Counted from the first letter of the stretch, positions 8,596 through 17,782 are shown. The stretch: DNA of 64,000 bases from Pseudomonas putida (GCF_030159595.1 NZ_BSKJ01000011.1:62001-126000), one strand, 5' to 3'. Notes: generated from the sequence alone by a model not told the origin. Made by a program: numbers and translations.

Positions 8596-9156
8596 TTATT
8601 TCTGCTCCGAACCTTCGCGCAGGTGCGGCCAGGCAGCCAGCAGGTAGTGCACCATCGACCACAGCGTCAGCCCCGCCGCCACCAGCAGCAGCCCGTAGCC
8701 CAGGATCACCCAGAAGGTCACCGCCGGTGGGTTGGCCAGCAGAATCACCAGCGCCAGCATCTGCGCTGCAGTCTTCCACTTGCCAAGGTTGGACACCGCC
8801 ACATGCGCCCGTGCGCCCAGTTCGGCCATCCACTCGCGCAGTGCCGACACCACGATCTCGCGGCCGATGATGACCGCGGCCGGCAGGGTCAGCCAGAAGT
8901 TGGCGTGGGTCTGCACCAGCAGCACCAGGGCCACGGCCACCATCAGCTTGTCGGCCACCGGGTCCAGGAAGGCACCGAACGGCGTGCTCTGCTGCAGGCG
9001 ACGCGCCAGATAACCGTCCAGCCAGTCGGTGGCGGCGGCTACGGCAAACACGCTGCTGGCGGCCATATAGCTCCAATGGTAGGGCATATAGAACAGCAGG
9101 ATGAAAATCGGGATGAGCAGGACGCGTAGAACGGTGAGCAGGTTTGGAATATTCAT
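8596..9156 (-). CDS. pgsA: CDP-diacylglycerol--glycerol-3-phosphate 3-phosphatidyltransferase
   Basis: This 186-aa inner-membrane enzyme makes phosphatidylglycerol phosphate, the committed step to phosphatidylglycerol and cardiolipin. The CDP-alcohol phosphatidyltransferase signature is visible as TDWLDGYLARR followed by GAFLDPVADK, around residues 55-85, with the metal-binding aspartates intact. Four or so hydrophobic segments are present. The ATG at 9156 is chosen because MNIPNLLTVLR is the usual start and gives the family length. The in-frame ATG at 9174 would add six residues. The gene follows uvrC by 33 bases on the same strand, and tRNA-Gly follows it. Confidence 0.95.
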   Translation of the reverse strand: MNIPNLLTVLRVLLIPIFILLFYMPYHWSYMAASSVFAVAAATDWLDGYLARRLQQSTPFGAFLDPVADKLMVAVALVLLVQTHANFWLTLPAAVIIGREIVVSALREWMAELGARAHVAVSNLGKWKTAAQMLALVILLANPPAVTFWVILGYGLLLVAAGLTLWSMVHYLLAAWPHLREGSEQK

Positions 9157-9189
9157 CGGTACGACTGGCTGCAAGTTGAGCCCGGCATT

Positions 9190-11013
9190 CTACTCGCTAT
9201 GCAGGCTGGCATAAATTGATTCGGCAAGCTTTTTACTGATGCCGGGGGCTTTGGCGATTTCATCGATACTGGCGCGGTTGAGCTCTTGCAGGCCGCCGAA
9301 ATGTTTCAGCAGGTCGCGGCGGCGCTTCGGCCCTACCCCGGCTACATCTTCAAGACTGGAGACGCGACGGGCCTTGCCACGACGGGCGCGGTGACCCGTG
9401 ATGGCAAAACGGTGGGCTTCATCGCGGATCTGCTGGATCAGGTGCAGGGCGGCAGAATCGCCCTTCAGGGTAAATTCGTGGTGCACGTCGTTCAGATACA
9501 GGGTCTCGAAGCCTGCCTTGCGCGTGACGCCTTTTGCCACACCAAGCAGGGTCAGGTCGTTGAAGCCCAGTTCCTGCATCACATCGCGGGCCATGTTCAA
9601 CTGCCCCTTGCCGCCGTCCACCAGCAACACATCGGGCAGCTTGCCCTCGCCGTCCTTGATACGCCCGTAGCGGCGAGTCAGGGCCTGATGCATGGCGGCA
9701 TAATCATCACCACCCGTGATGCCTTCGATGTTGAAGCGGCGGTAATCGGACTTCAGCGGGCCTTCGGGGCCAAACACCACGCAACTGGCCACGGTAGCCT
9801 CGCCACTGGAATGGCTGATGTCATAGCACTCCAGGCGCTGCGGTACTTCATCCAGGCCCAGCACTTCGGCCAGGGCTTCGAAGCGTGCAGCCATGTGCTG
9901 GCGGTTGGCCAGGCGGGCGTTCAGTGCCTGCTCGGCGTTGGTCACTGCCAGCTGCTGCCAGCGGGCGCGCGTGCCGCGCACCCGGTGGCTGATGGTCAGC
10001 TCGCGGCCACGCAGCGTGTGCAGCGCCTCGATGATAGCGTCGAAGTCTTCGTGAACCACGTTGACGATCAACTCGCCAGGCAGCTCGCGCTCTGCGTTGC
10101 CCAGGTAGTACTGGGAAAGGAATGCGGCCATGACTTCAGCCACTTCTTCCTCGATGCCCACCTGCGGGAAAAAGTTCTTGCTCCCCAGTACTCGCCCACC
10201 GCGCACGCTGATCAGGTGCACGCAGGCACCGCCCGGGTTGACGAAAGCGGCAATGACGTCGACGTCGCCACTGCCACCTTCTATGTACTGTTGGTCCTGC
10301 ACGCGCCGCAACAGGGCGATCTGGTCACGCAGTTCGGCAGCCTTCTCGAAATTGAGGGCCATGGCGGCCGTTTCCATCTCGACATTCAGTTCGTTGCCCA
10401 ACTGCTGGCTACGCCCTTCCAGGAACATCACCGAGTGGCGCACATCCTCAGCATATTCCTCAGCAGTCACCAGGCCGGTGCAGGGCCCTTTGCAGCGTTT
10501 GATCTGGTACTGCAGGCAAGGCCGGGTGCGGTTTGCGTAATAGCTGTCTTCGCACTGGCGCACGGAAAAGGCCTTTTGCAACAGGCTGAGGCTTTCGCGG
10601 ATGGCCCCGGCGCTGGGGTACGGGCCGAAGTAGCGGCCCTTGGCCTTTTTCGCCCCACGGTGAATACCCAGCCGTGGGAACTCGCCATCGGACAGGAACA
10701 CATAGGGGTAGGATTTGTCGTCGCGCAGGAGGATGTTGTAGGGCGGGCGCCACTCCTTGATCAGGTTCTGCTCCAGCAGCAACGCCTCGGTTTCGTTGGC
10801 GGTGATGGTGGTTTCGACCTGGGCAATGCGCGCTACCAGCGCGGCGGTCTTGGGCGCCAGGCCAGTCTTGCGAAAATAGCTGGCAAGGCGCTTCTTGAGG
10901 TTCTTGGCCTTGCCCACATAAAGCAGCCGGGCTTCGGCATCGAACATCCGGTAAACGCCCGGGCGACCGCTGCAGGTCGCCAGGAATGCGCTGGCATCAA
11001 ACACTTGAGACAT
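9190..11013 (-). CDS. uvrC: UvrABC excinuclease subunit C
   Basis: This 607-aa subunit makes both incisions in nucleotide excision repair after UvrB has bound the lesion. The order of domains is the GIY-YIG nuclease at the N-terminus (GVYRMFDAE then LLYVGKAKNLKKR), the cysteine region near residues 145-180, the UvrB-binding UVR helix (residues about 205-240), the RNase H-like endonuclease domain (LLVDGGKGQL near residue 465) and a C-terminal helix-hairpin-helix pair (VAGVGPKRRRDLLKHFGG). The length is standard. It begins 6 bases after gacA, an arrangement long known in pseudomonads and paralleled by uvrY-uvrC in E. coli. Confidence 0.97.
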   Translation of the reverse strand: MSQVFDASAFLATCSGRPGVYRMFDAEARLLYVGKAKNLKKRLASYFRKTGLAPKTAALVARIAQVETTITANETEALLLEQNLIKEWRPPYNILLRDDKSYPYVFLSDGEFPRLGIHRGAKKAKGRYFGPYPSAGAIRESLSLLQKAFSVRQCEDSYYANRTRPCLQYQIKRCKGPCTGLVTAEEYAEDVRHSVMFLEGRSQQLGNELNVEMETAAMALNFEKAAELRDQIALLRRVQDQQYIEGGSGDVDVIAAFVNPGGACVHLISVRGGRVLGSKNFFPQVGIEEEVAEVMAAFLSQYYLGNAERELPGELIVNVVHEDFDAIIEALHTLRGRELTISHRVRGTRARWQQLAVTNAEQALNARLANRQHMAARFEALAEVLGLDEVPQRLECYDISHSSGEATVASCVVFGPEGPLKSDYRRFNIEGITGGDDYAAMHQALTRRYGRIKDGEGKLPDVLLVDGGKGQLNMARDVMQELGFNDLTLLGVAKGVTRKAGFETLYLNDVHHEFTLKGDSAALHLIQQIRDEAHRFAITGHRARRGKARRVSSLEDVAGVGPKRRRDLLKHFGGLQELNRASIDEIAKAPGISKKLAESIYASLHSE

Positions 11014-11019
11014 GAGGTT

Positions 11020-11658
11020 CTACAGGCTTGCGTCGACCATACCGTGGCGAACGGCCAGCAAGGTCAGTTCGACGTCGCTGGTGACCGAGAGTTTTTCAAA
11101 GATCCGATAACGGTAAGTATTGACGGTCTTGGGCGAGAGGCACAACTTGTCGGAGATGATCTGCACTTTCTGGCAGCCGACGATCATCAGGGCAATCTGG
11201 ATTTCCCGTTCAGATAACGCATCAAACGGTGAGCCCTGCGGCTGGAACGGTTTCAGTGCCAGCTGCTGAGCGATCTGCGGGCTGATATAGCGCTGGCCGG
11301 CAAAGGCCAGCCGGATCGCCTGGACCATTTCATCAAGGCCTGCCCCCTTGGTCAGATAGCCGGCAGCGCCGGCCTGCAGCAAGCGCGTGGGGAACGGGTC
11401 TTCTTCGCACACAGTCACGGCGACTACCTTGATGTCCGGATGACTGCGCAGCAACTTGCGGGTGGCCTCCAGGCCACCGATGCCGGGCATTTTCACGTCC
11501 ATCAGCACCACATCGGGCTTGAGCTCACGGGCCAGTTTGAGCGCCGCCTCGCCCGAGTCTCCCTCACCCACTACCTGCAGGCCGTCGATGTCGGCGAGCA
11601 TGCGCGTAATACCGGTTCGTACCAGATCGTGATCATCGACCACTAAGACCCTAATCAA
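11020..11658 (-). CDS. gacA: Response regulator GacA
   Basis: GacA is the response regulator of the GacS/GacA system, which turns on the small RNAs of the Rsm pathway and so controls secondary metabolism, biofilm and virulence-type traits. The receiver domain has the acidic pair VVDDHD, the phosphorylation site VVLMDVKMPG (about D54), and the lysine in GYLTKGAG. A LuxR-type HTH (SEREIQIALMI, SPKTVNTYRYRI) ends the protein. The start is taken as TTG at 11658 because GAGG lies 7 bases before it and the family begins with (M)IRVLVVDDHD. The GTG at 11664 touches the ribosome site. The rare start codon may keep expression low. Confidence 0.96.
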   Translation of the reverse strand: MIRVLVVDDHDLVRTGITRMLADIDGLQVVGEGDSGEAALKLARELKPDVVLMDVKMPGIGGLEATRKLLRSHPDIKVVAVTVCEEDPFPTRLLQAGAAGYLTKGAGLDEMVQAIRLAFAGQRYISPQIAQQLALKPFQPQGSPFDALSEREIQIALMIVGCQKVQIISDKLCLSPKTVNTYRYRIFEKLSVTSDVELTLLAVRHGMVDASL

Positions 11659-11721
11659 GCACACACCTCGTCAGCAGGGCGATTGGATCCCGCCACCTTA
11701 ACAAAATTTTTCACGGTGGGC

Positions 11722-12111
11722 CTAACGCATTGATTCCGTCAGAAACGCCTGACGTTCAACGGCGAGCGGCCTCATTGTTTGCCGGGGTTGACCGTTGCTG
11801 GACAAGCGCCCCAACAGGTGCCATAACGCCGCCTGATCGTCGAACGATAACTGCCGGAATGCCCCAAGCAAACCAGACTCATCGGTACTCAAACCTTCCA
11901 GCTGTGCTGGGGTACGAATACCGCTGAGCACATACAGCGCGTCCACGCCCCGAACCGACAACGCCGCCAGGTAATCGACCCGAGGGGTACGCTCACCGCT
12001 TTCATACTTGCCCTGAGCGTTGGGTTCAACACCGCCGATTTCGCCAAATACTCGCTGGGTCATGCCCAGTCGTTCACGCTCTTCCCGCAGCCGCGGACCG
12101 ATTCCATTCAT
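11722..12111 (-). CDS. XRE-family helix-turn-helix regulator
   Basis: This is a 129-aa protein with an N-terminal Cro/CI-type helix-turn-helix (IGPRLREERERLGMTQ, then KYESGERTPRVDYLAALS) and a C-terminal half of about 60 residues with no recognised domain. Proteins of this kind are common in pseudomonads and resemble phage or pyocin repressors without the peptidase domain. The ATG at 12111 has GGAG upstream. The longer reading from 12207 would add a low-quality N-terminus. The gene lies upstream of gacA on the same strand, with its own likely promoter, and downstream of the acetyltransferase gene. Its target is unknown. Confidence 0.8.
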   Translation of the reverse strand: MNGIGPRLREERERLGMTQRVFGEIGGVEPNAQGKYESGERTPRVDYLAALSVRGVDALYVLSGIRTPAQLEGLSTDESGLLGAFRQLSFDDQAALWHLLGRLSSNGQPRQTMRPLAVERQAFLTESMR

Positions 12112-12227
12112 TGGGGCTCTCCTCTTCCCTGATATCCCAGATGCCCGCCCTACCGTCCGTAGGCGGCCCAAACATGTGGATCCACTATGCCCATGGTCTG
12201 GGGTCACGACAAGCCATCATTGGGCTA

Positions 12228-12659
12228 TTAATTGATGGCTCGCTGCATACGCACAAAGCAATCGTCTTCTCCCATTTCAACGAAACCGTGGCGCTGATAC
12301 AGCTGACGGGCCGGATTGCTGCGAAATACCATCAGCCGTAGCAGCGGCAGGCGCCGCTGCCTGGCCCATAGCGCCAGCTGCTCCAACACCCAGCTGCCGA
12401 CCCCGCGCCCACGGTGCTCGGGCAACAGGTGCAACTCGCGGATAAACAACGCCTGGCGGTCCTGGCTGAGGCTGCAGAAACCCAGCAGGGTGTCGCCTTC
12501 GGTCACCAGCCACTGTTCGCGCCAGCCCCAGGCCTCGTCGAAGGCTTCCTCGATCCACAACAGGTCGTATTCGCGGTAGTACGGCAACATGGCGCGGCGC
12601 GTGAGGTCACGGGCAAAGGTGCAGTGGCGGTCGTTGGCAGGGGTTAACTGTAAAGGCAT
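12228..12659 (-). CDS. GNAT-family N-acetyltransferase
   Basis: This is a 143-aa Gcn5-related acetyltransferase. The acetyl-CoA binding loop appears as LLPEHRGRGVGSWVLEQL near residues 80-97, and the final part (NPARQLYQRHGFVEMG) is the usual C-terminal signature. The acyl acceptor cannot be deduced. The ATG at 12659 is chosen because upstream sequence in this frame overlaps the DUF488 gene and does not look like a GNAT. It follows that gene by 10 bases on the same strand, so the two are probably co-transcribed. Confidence 0.85.
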   Translation of the reverse strand: MPLQLTPANDRHCTFARDLTRRAMLPYYREYDLLWIEEAFDEAWGWREQWLVTEGDTLLGFCSLSQDRQALFIRELHLLPEHRGRGVGSWVLEQLALWARQRRLPLLRLMVFRSNPARQLYQRHGFVEMGEDDCFVRMQRAIN

Positions 12660-12669
12660 CGCATATCGC

Positions 12670-13056
12670 TCATCGGGCGTAACACACTGGCGAACTGCCA
12701 GGCCCACGCCTGTCCAGTTCGGCTTCCAGCCACTCGGCCAGCACCTGGGCATTGTTATGCCGCGTGTCCTTGCCGGCATACAGCAATGTCAGCGTGCCCT
12801 TCGCGGCCATATCCAGCAGCGGATACCAGTGTTCGGGGTGGGCCGCCAACTCTTGCCGGTAGCACTGGGTAAAACCGGCAAAATCGACCTCGCCCTGGTG
12901 AAATGCCTTGCGCAATACCGACGAGGGTGCCACTTCGCGCAACCACTGCCCATGCAGGTCTTCCTTGCGTTTGTTGCGCGGCCACAGGCGGTCGACCAGC
13001 ACGCGCTGGCCATCTTCATCCTCAACCGCATCGTAGACACGCTTGCAGCGAATCAT
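12670..13056 (-). CDS. DUF488 family protein
   Basis: This is a 128-aa protein of the DUF488 family, recognised from the N-terminal MIRCKRVYD, the motif VDRLWPRNKRKEDL near residue 21, and LTLLYAGKDTRHNNAQVL near residue 90. The function of the family is not established. Its conserved Arg, Asp and Trp residues suggest an enzyme-like core, and members occur widely in proteobacteria. It is the first gene of a short minus-strand pair with the GNAT gene. A 128-base gap separates it from the divergent pit gene. Confidence 0.85.
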   Translation of the reverse strand: MIRCKRVYDAVEDEDGQRVLVDRLWPRNKRKEDLHGQWLREVAPSSVLRKAFHQGEVDFAGFTQCYRQELAAHPEHWYPLLDMAAKGTLTLLYAGKDTRHNNAQVLAEWLEAELDRRGPGSSPVCYAR

Positions 13057-13184
13057 CAGTTACTCCTGCCATTACCGTCTGTCTTGAGACTAGATAATTC
13101 ATTGATCGAGGTCACGGCCGGGTTACCAATTGTTTCTATGCTCAAGGCCTTTGGCACCCTCGCCCAACGCCAACCGGAGCCCCC

Positions 13185-14801
13185 ATGGCAACCCCGTCAC
13201 TGGCCAGCCAGCCGCAACTGGCTCAACGCGATTCCCGTCCGCAGCTTACCCATAAGCCTGGGCGTGCCACCCTCGTGTTGTTCTTCGGCCTGCTCCTGGC
13301 CGGTATTGCCTATACCGTCTGGAGCCTGAAACAGGATGTGACGGCCAGCGGCACGGTGATCACCACGGTCACACCGTTCCTTCTACTGGGCCTGGCGTTG
13401 CTGATCGCCCTGGGCTTCGAATTCGTCAATGGCTTCCATGACACCGCCAATGCGGTAGCCACGGTCATCTACACCCACTCGCTGCCTGCACCGGTGGCGG
13501 TCGTCTGGTCCGGGCTTTGCAACTTCCTTGGCGTGTTGCTTTCCAGCGGCGCGGTAGCGTTCGGCATCATTGCCCTGCTGCCGGTGGAGCTGATTTTGCA
13601 GGTCGGCTCCTCGGCCGGCTTTGCCATGGTCTTCGCCCTGCTGCTGGCAGCCATCATCTGGAACCTCGGCACCTGGTGGCTGGGCCTGCCGGCCTCGTCC
13701 TCACACACCTTGATCGGTTCGATCATCGGCGTGGGTGTGGCCAACGCGCTGATGCATGGGCGTGACGGCACCAGCGGGGTAGACTGGACCCAAGCCAGCA
13801 AGGTCGGCTATGCCCTGCTGTTTTCACCCCTGATCGGTTTTGCCTGCGCGGCCCTGTTGCTGATGGCGTTACGCGCACTGGTCAAGCGCAAGGAACTGTA
13901 TCAGGCGCCGGAAGGCCGCACCCCACCACCGTGGTGGATTCGCAGTGTCCTGATCCTGACCTGCACCGGGGTGTCCTTCGCCCACGGCTCCAACGACGGC
14001 CAGAAAGGCATGGGCCTGATCATGCTGATTCTGGTCGGCACCCTGCCGATGGCTTACGCACTGAACAAGACCATGCCCAACGAACAGGCCCTGCAGTTTT
14101 CCGCCATCGCCGAGGTCACCCGCCAGGCGCTAGTGCGCAGCGACCCGCAAGCGGCCCCGGCCGACCCACGCCAGGTACTGACCCTGTTCATTGCCGAACC
14201 CAAGGCCAGCCCGCAACTGGTACCGGCACTGGCGGCGCTGACCGGGATGATCGGCGACCAGGTCAAAGGCTATGGCTCGCTCAAGCGCGTGCCGGCTGAG
14301 GCCATGGCCAACGTACGCAACGATATGTACCTGACCAGTGAAGCCATCCGCCTGATGGAGAAAAACCACCTGGTGGCATTCGATGCCGACACCCGCAGCC
14401 ATGTGCAGCTGTTCAAGACCCAGCTGGACGACGCCACTCGCTATATTCCGCTGTGGGTGAAGGTAGCTGTGGCCATCGCGCTGGGGCTGGGCACCATGGT
14501 TGGCTGGCGACGTATCGTGGTGACGGTGGGCGAGAAGATCGGCAAGACCCACCTGAGCTATGCCCAAGGCGCCTCGGCTGAAGTGGTTGCGATGTGCACC
14601 ATCGGCGCGGCGGACATGTTCGGGCTGCCGGTTTCGACCACCCATGTGCTGAGCTCTGGCGTGGCCGGCACCATGGTCGCCAACGGCTCAGGCATTCAGA
14701 AACGCACACTGATCAACCTGCTGATGGCCTGGGTGCTGACCCTGCCGGCAGCCATGGTGCTGGCAGGGTCGCTGTACTGGTTGTTGAACCAGGTCTTCTA
14801 G
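13185..14801 (+). CDS. pit: Low-affinity inorganic phosphate transporter, Pit family
   Basis: This 538-aa inner-membrane protein takes up phosphate (as a metal-phosphate complex) with protons. Both signature repeats of the family are present: GFEFVNGFHDTANAVATV near residue 85 and GVSFAHGSNDGQKGMGL near residue 263. About ten hydrophobic segments surround a large cytoplasmic loop (residues about 290-410). GGAG precedes the ATG. The soluble N-terminal tail of about 25 residues is ordinary for the PitA-like subgroup. The gene stands alone and converges on the GST gene, with only 5 bases between the stop codons. Confidence 0.93.
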   Translation: MATPSLASQPQLAQRDSRPQLTHKPGRATLVLFFGLLLAGIAYTVWSLKQDVTASGTVITTVTPFLLLGLALLIALGFEFVNGFHDTANAVATVIYTHSLPAPVAVVWSGLCNFLGVLLSSGAVAFGIIALLPVELILQVGSSAGFAMVFALLLAAIIWNLGTWWLGLPASSSHTLIGSIIGVGVANALMHGRDGTSGVDWTQASKVGYALLFSPLIGFACAALLLMALRALVKRKELYQAPEGRTPPPWWIRSVLILTCTGVSFAHGSNDGQKGMGLIMLILVGTLPMAYALNKTMPNEQALQFSAIAEVTRQALVRSDPQAAPADPRQVLTLFIAEPKASPQLVPALAALTGMIGDQVKGYGSLKRVPAEAMANVRNDMYLTSEAIRLMEKNHLVAFDADTRSHVQLFKTQLDDATRYIPLWVKVAVAIALGLGTMVGWRRIVVTVGEKIGKTHLSYAQGASAEVVAMCTIGAADMFGLPVSTTHVLSSGVAGTMVANGSGIQKRTLINLLMAWVLTLPAAMVLAGSLYWLLNQVF

Positions 14802-14806
14802 GTCCG

Positions 14807-15502
14807 TCAGGCAGGAATCTTCAGACCGCGCTGCACGGCTGGCCGTTCAAGGAAGGCGGCCAGCACGCGCTGCACTTCCTTGAACGCATCGAAACCAATC
14901 AACTCGCGAGCGTTGTAACGCTCCACCAGGTTGCGCACCCATGGGAAGATGGCGATATCGGCGATGCTGTATTCGTCAACCATCCACTCCCGCCCTTTCA
15001 AGTGCCGATCCAGCACGCCCAACAGGCGCTTGGACTCATTCACATAGCGGTCACGCGGACGCTTGTCTTCAAAGTCCTTGCCAGCAAAGAAGTGGAAAAA
15101 GCCAACCTGGCCGAACATCGGCCCGATGCCGCCCATCTGGAACATCAGCCATTGCAAGGTCTGATAACGCTGGGCAGGATCCTGGCTGAGCAGTTGTCCA
15201 CTTTTCTCCGCCAGGTACTGCAAGATCGCCCCAGACTCGAACAACGGCAGCGGCTGCCCGCCCGGACCGTTGGGGTCGAGGATGGCGGGGATCTTGTTGT
15301 TGGCGCTGAGCGAGATGAACGCGGGGCTCAACTGGTCATCGTTGTCGAAGCTGACCTTGTGCGCCTCGTAGGCCAGGCCGATTTCTTCAAGCATGATCGA
15401 CACCTTGACGCCGTTGGGCGTCGGCAGCGAGTAAAGCTGCAGGCGTTCGGGGTGTTTGGCGGGCCACTTGCGGGTAATGGGGAAAGCACTGAGATCGGTC
15501 AT
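14807..15502 (-). CDS. Glutathione S-transferase, YghU/YfcG-like
   Basis: This is a 231-aa cytosolic glutathione S-transferase of the Nu (YghU/YfcG) type, which shows disulfide-bond reductase and peroxidase activity in characterised members. The N-terminal thioredoxin-like domain has TPNGVKVSIMLEE at the active-site turn, with Thr/Asn rather than Tyr or Cys. NNKIPAILD and FESGAILQYLAEK form the glutathione site, and an all-helical C-terminal domain follows. The ATG at 15502 is used, with AAGG upstream, rather than the TTG at 15508. The physiological substrate is unknown. Confidence 0.9.
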   Translation of the reverse strand: MTDLSAFPITRKWPAKHPERLQLYSLPTPNGVKVSIMLEEIGLAYEAHKVSFDNDDQLSPAFISLSANNKIPAILDPNGPGGQPLPLFESGAILQYLAEKSGQLLSQDPAQRYQTLQWLMFQMGGIGPMFGQVGFFHFFAGKDFEDKRPRDRYVNESKRLLGVLDRHLKGREWMVDEYSIADIAIFPWVRNLVERYNARELIGFDAFKEVQRVLAAFLERPAVQRGLKIPA

Positions 15503-15589
15503 GATCAACCTTGCCTGGGGGATGAACCTGTCACTCTAGAGACATCCTCGGCGGCTGACCATTACCGACCACTCATCAGCGCGGGCAAC

Positions 15590-16087
15590 TCAGGCCTGAC
15601 CGTGAGCCTTGAGCTTGAGCTTTTCGGTGTCGACGCGGACAAACACCGAATCGGCGGTCACGGTCAGCACATCCTCGGCCCAAACCTCACAGATCACCCG
15701 GCTCTTGCGCCCCACCTCACCCTCCACACGCGCCTTGAGCAACAGCTCGACGCCCATCGGCGTGGGTTTCAGGTAAGTCAGGTTGAGCGTGCCAGTGACG
15801 CAGTCGATACGCGGCAGACTGCCCGGCTCGCGGCCTTCGTTGCGGTAGTGGTAAGCCATTGCCGTCCAGTTGGAATGACAGTCGACCAGCATCGCCAGCA
15901 GACCGCCGTAGACCAAGCCAGGCCAGCCAATGAAGGTGCTGTCGGGCGCATGGCGGCACAACAGGTGAACCCCGTCGGCATCCCAGTGGCTTTGCAGGTG
16001 CAGCCCGCTGGGGTGGGAGCAGCCGCAGCCATAGCAAGTACCGTCGGGTGCTGCGAGGGCCTGGAGGGAAAGGGAGTGGTCGTTCAT
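15590..16087 (-). CDS. PaaI-like hotdog-fold thioesterase
   Basis: This is a 165-aa single hotdog domain of the PaaI/YbgC-like acyl-CoA thioesterase superfamily. The central helix region LVYGGLLAMLVDCHSNWTA, near residues 58-76, is the family signature, with an aspartate in the catalytic position. The N-terminal CYGCGCSHPSGL is a cysteine-rich lead found in a subgroup of these proteins and may bind metal. The acyl substrate is unknown. It stands between gst and gabP with gaps of 87 and 57 bases and may be co-transcribed with neither. Confidence 0.82.
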   Translation of the reverse strand: MNDHSLSLQALAAPDGTCYGCGCSHPSGLHLQSHWDADGVHLLCRHAPDSTFIGWPGLVYGGLLAMLVDCHSNWTAMAYHYRNEGREPGSLPRIDCVTGTLNLTYLKPTPMGVELLLKARVEGEVGRKSRVICEVWAEDVLTVTADSVFVRVDTEKLKLKAHGQA

Positions 16088-16110
16088 ACGCTTCCTGTGC
16101 TTATTGATAT

Positions 16111-16129
16111 GGGGGCGCGCAACGCCCCC
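16111..16129. repeat. GC-rich hairpin downstream of gabP
   Basis: A 7-bp perfect stem (GGGGGCG/CGCCCCC) with a 5-base loop lies 15 bases after the gabP stop codon. It has no U-tract, so it is a weak or Rho-assisted terminator or an RNA-stabilising structure. Confidence 0.55.
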
Positions 16130-16144
16130 ATTAAAGCAGAAACA

Positions 16145-17527
16145 TCAGGCCGTCTGGGCAACCACCTTGGCACGCCGCTGGGTCAGCGAAACCAGCAGGA
16201 TGAACATGGTGACACCCGCGGTCATGAGGGTTTCGTAGCGGTAGGCATCGCTGAACAGCATATAGCCCAGCACCATGACAATGGTGCCGATCACCAGCCA
16301 GGTCAGCCATGGGAACAGCCACATCTTCAGCTCCAGCGGGCGTCCTTCACGCTCGGCACGGGCACGCATGCGCAGTTGTGACACCGCAATGACCAGGTAC
16401 ACCAGCAAGGCGATGGCGCCCGTGGTGGACAACAGGAAACCGAACACTTTGCCTGGGAACACATAGTTGACCAGGCACCCGGCAAAACCGGCCAGGGTCG
16501 AGAAGATGACTGCCACGGTCGGCACGCCGGAGCCGGAGATGCGCTTGGTCACGCTCAGTGCCTGGCCACGCGCACCCAGCGAATAGAGCATGCGCGACGC
16601 GGTGTACAGGCCCGAGTTCATGCAGCTGGTGACCGCCACCAGTACCACCAGGTCGACCAGCAACTTGGCGCCTGGCACGTTCAGCACTTCCAGCACGCGT
16701 TGGAACGAGCCGACCGCTTTCAGCGCGGGGTCATTCCAGGCTACCAGCGACACCACCAGGAAGATCGACGCCAGGTAGAAGATGGCGATGCGGTACACCA
16801 CCAGGTTGGTAGCGCGGCGGATCTTGTCTTTCGGGTTGGCGGTTTCGTCAGCGGCAATGGTGACGATCTCAGCGCCGAAGAACGAGAAGATGGTGATCAG
16901 CACACCGCCGAGCACGGTACCAAACCCGTTAGGCATGAAGCCGCCGTTGTCCCACAGCCGGCTGACCCCGGACACCTCGGCCAACGGCCAGAAGCCAAAC
17001 ACGGCCAAGGTGCAGACCACGATGAAGGCAATGATCGCCACCACCTTGACCAAGGCGAACCAGTACTCGAAGGCGCCAAAGTTCTTCACGCTGATCAGGT
17101 TGGTGCCCGACAGCACCAGCATGATCAGGAAGGCAAACAGCCAGGACGGCACACCGGGGAAGTAGGCATGCAGGATATCGGCCCCGGCAATGGCCTCGAC
17201 CGGAATGATCAGCACCCAGAACCACCAGTACAACCAGCCAATGGTGAAGCCCGCCCAAGGGCCGATGGCTTCGGAGGCATAGGTGGAGAACGAGCCGCTG
17301 TTGGGGTTGGCAATGGCCATTTCGCCGAGCATGCGCATCACCAGCAAGACCAGCAGACCGGTCATGGCGTAGGAGATGAGGATGGCGGGGCCAGCGGTGG
17401 CGATGGCGTTGGAGGAACCGATGAACAGACCAGCGCCGATGATGCCGGCAATGGAGATCATGGACACCTGACGGGACGTCAAGCCGTGCTGCAGGGAACG
17501 CTGTTTCTTGTTGTCTTGCGAAGCCAT
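16145..17527 (-). CDS. gabP: GABA permease, APC family
   Basis: This is a 460-aa inner-membrane amino-acid permease of the APC superfamily (AAT family) with about twelve hydrophobic segments. The N-terminal hallmark GLTSRQVSMISIAGIIGAGL leads into SSNAIATAGPA. GSFSTYASEAIGPWAGF and the FSFFGAEIVTIAADE stretch are typical of GabP and its relatives. The length agrees with GabP of other pseudomonads. Placement next to a LysR gene and a 4-aminobutyrate transaminase gene supports GABA, or a related omega-amino acid, as substrate. A closely related permease for other amino acids cannot be excluded from sequence alone. Confidence 0.85.
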   Translation of the reverse strand: MASQDNKKQRSLQHGLTSRQVSMISIAGIIGAGLFIGSSNAIATAGPAILISYAMTGLLVLLVMRMLGEMAIANPNSGSFSTYASEAIGPWAGFTIGWLYWWFWVLIIPVEAIAGADILHAYFPGVPSWLFAFLIMLVLSGTNLISVKNFGAFEYWFALVKVVAIIAFIVVCTLAVFGFWPLAEVSGVSRLWDNGGFMPNGFGTVLGGVLITIFSFFGAEIVTIAADETANPKDKIRRATNLVVYRIAIFYLASIFLVVSLVAWNDPALKAVGSFQRVLEVLNVPGAKLLVDLVVLVAVTSCMNSGLYTASRMLYSLGARGQALSVTKRISGSGVPTVAVIFSTLAGFAGCLVNYVFPGKVFGFLLSTTGAIALLVYLVIAVSQLRMRARAEREGRPLELKMWLFPWLTWLVIGTIVMVLGYMLFSDAYRYETLMTAGVTMFILLVSLTQRRAKVVAQTA

Positions 17528-17732
17528 GAAGAACCCTCTAATGGGTCGGCCGCGACGAAGCGGCTGAAGGTCGGAGCAGAATTCTTATCAATTTCTGATT
17601 GTCGTTGTTGTTGTTTTGCAGATGCCGGAAGCGGGTACTGACCTCCTCTTCGCATGACCGGTTGTAATCGTTGATCCAGGTCAGTATTAATCTATAGGCC
17701 GGGGTCAACAAACGACCTTTTCGAACCACATG

Positions 17733-17747
17733 ATTCCAATTTGGAAT
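17733..17747. promoter_or_regulatory. Near-palindromic operator in the gabP-LysR divergent region
   Basis: The sequence ATTCCAATTTGGAAT is a near-perfect palindrome with LysR-like T-N11-A geometry. It lies 36 bases before the LysR start and 206 bases upstream of the gabP start. It is a candidate binding site for the LysR product. Confidence 0.5.
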
Positions 17748-17782
17748 GAACTCTTTCCTTTTTTGCTCGGTATTTGCCCGTC

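Noticed and set aside
9286..11217. 643-aa open frame on the plus strand opposite uvrC
   Set aside because: It is antisense to a clearly conserved gene. High GC leaves long open frames on the opposite strand, and the translation has no recognisable domain.
17600..17625. GTTGTTGTTGTT run upstream of gabP
   Set aside because: It is a short low-complexity stretch in an intergenic region. Nothing links it to a CRISPR or to regulation.
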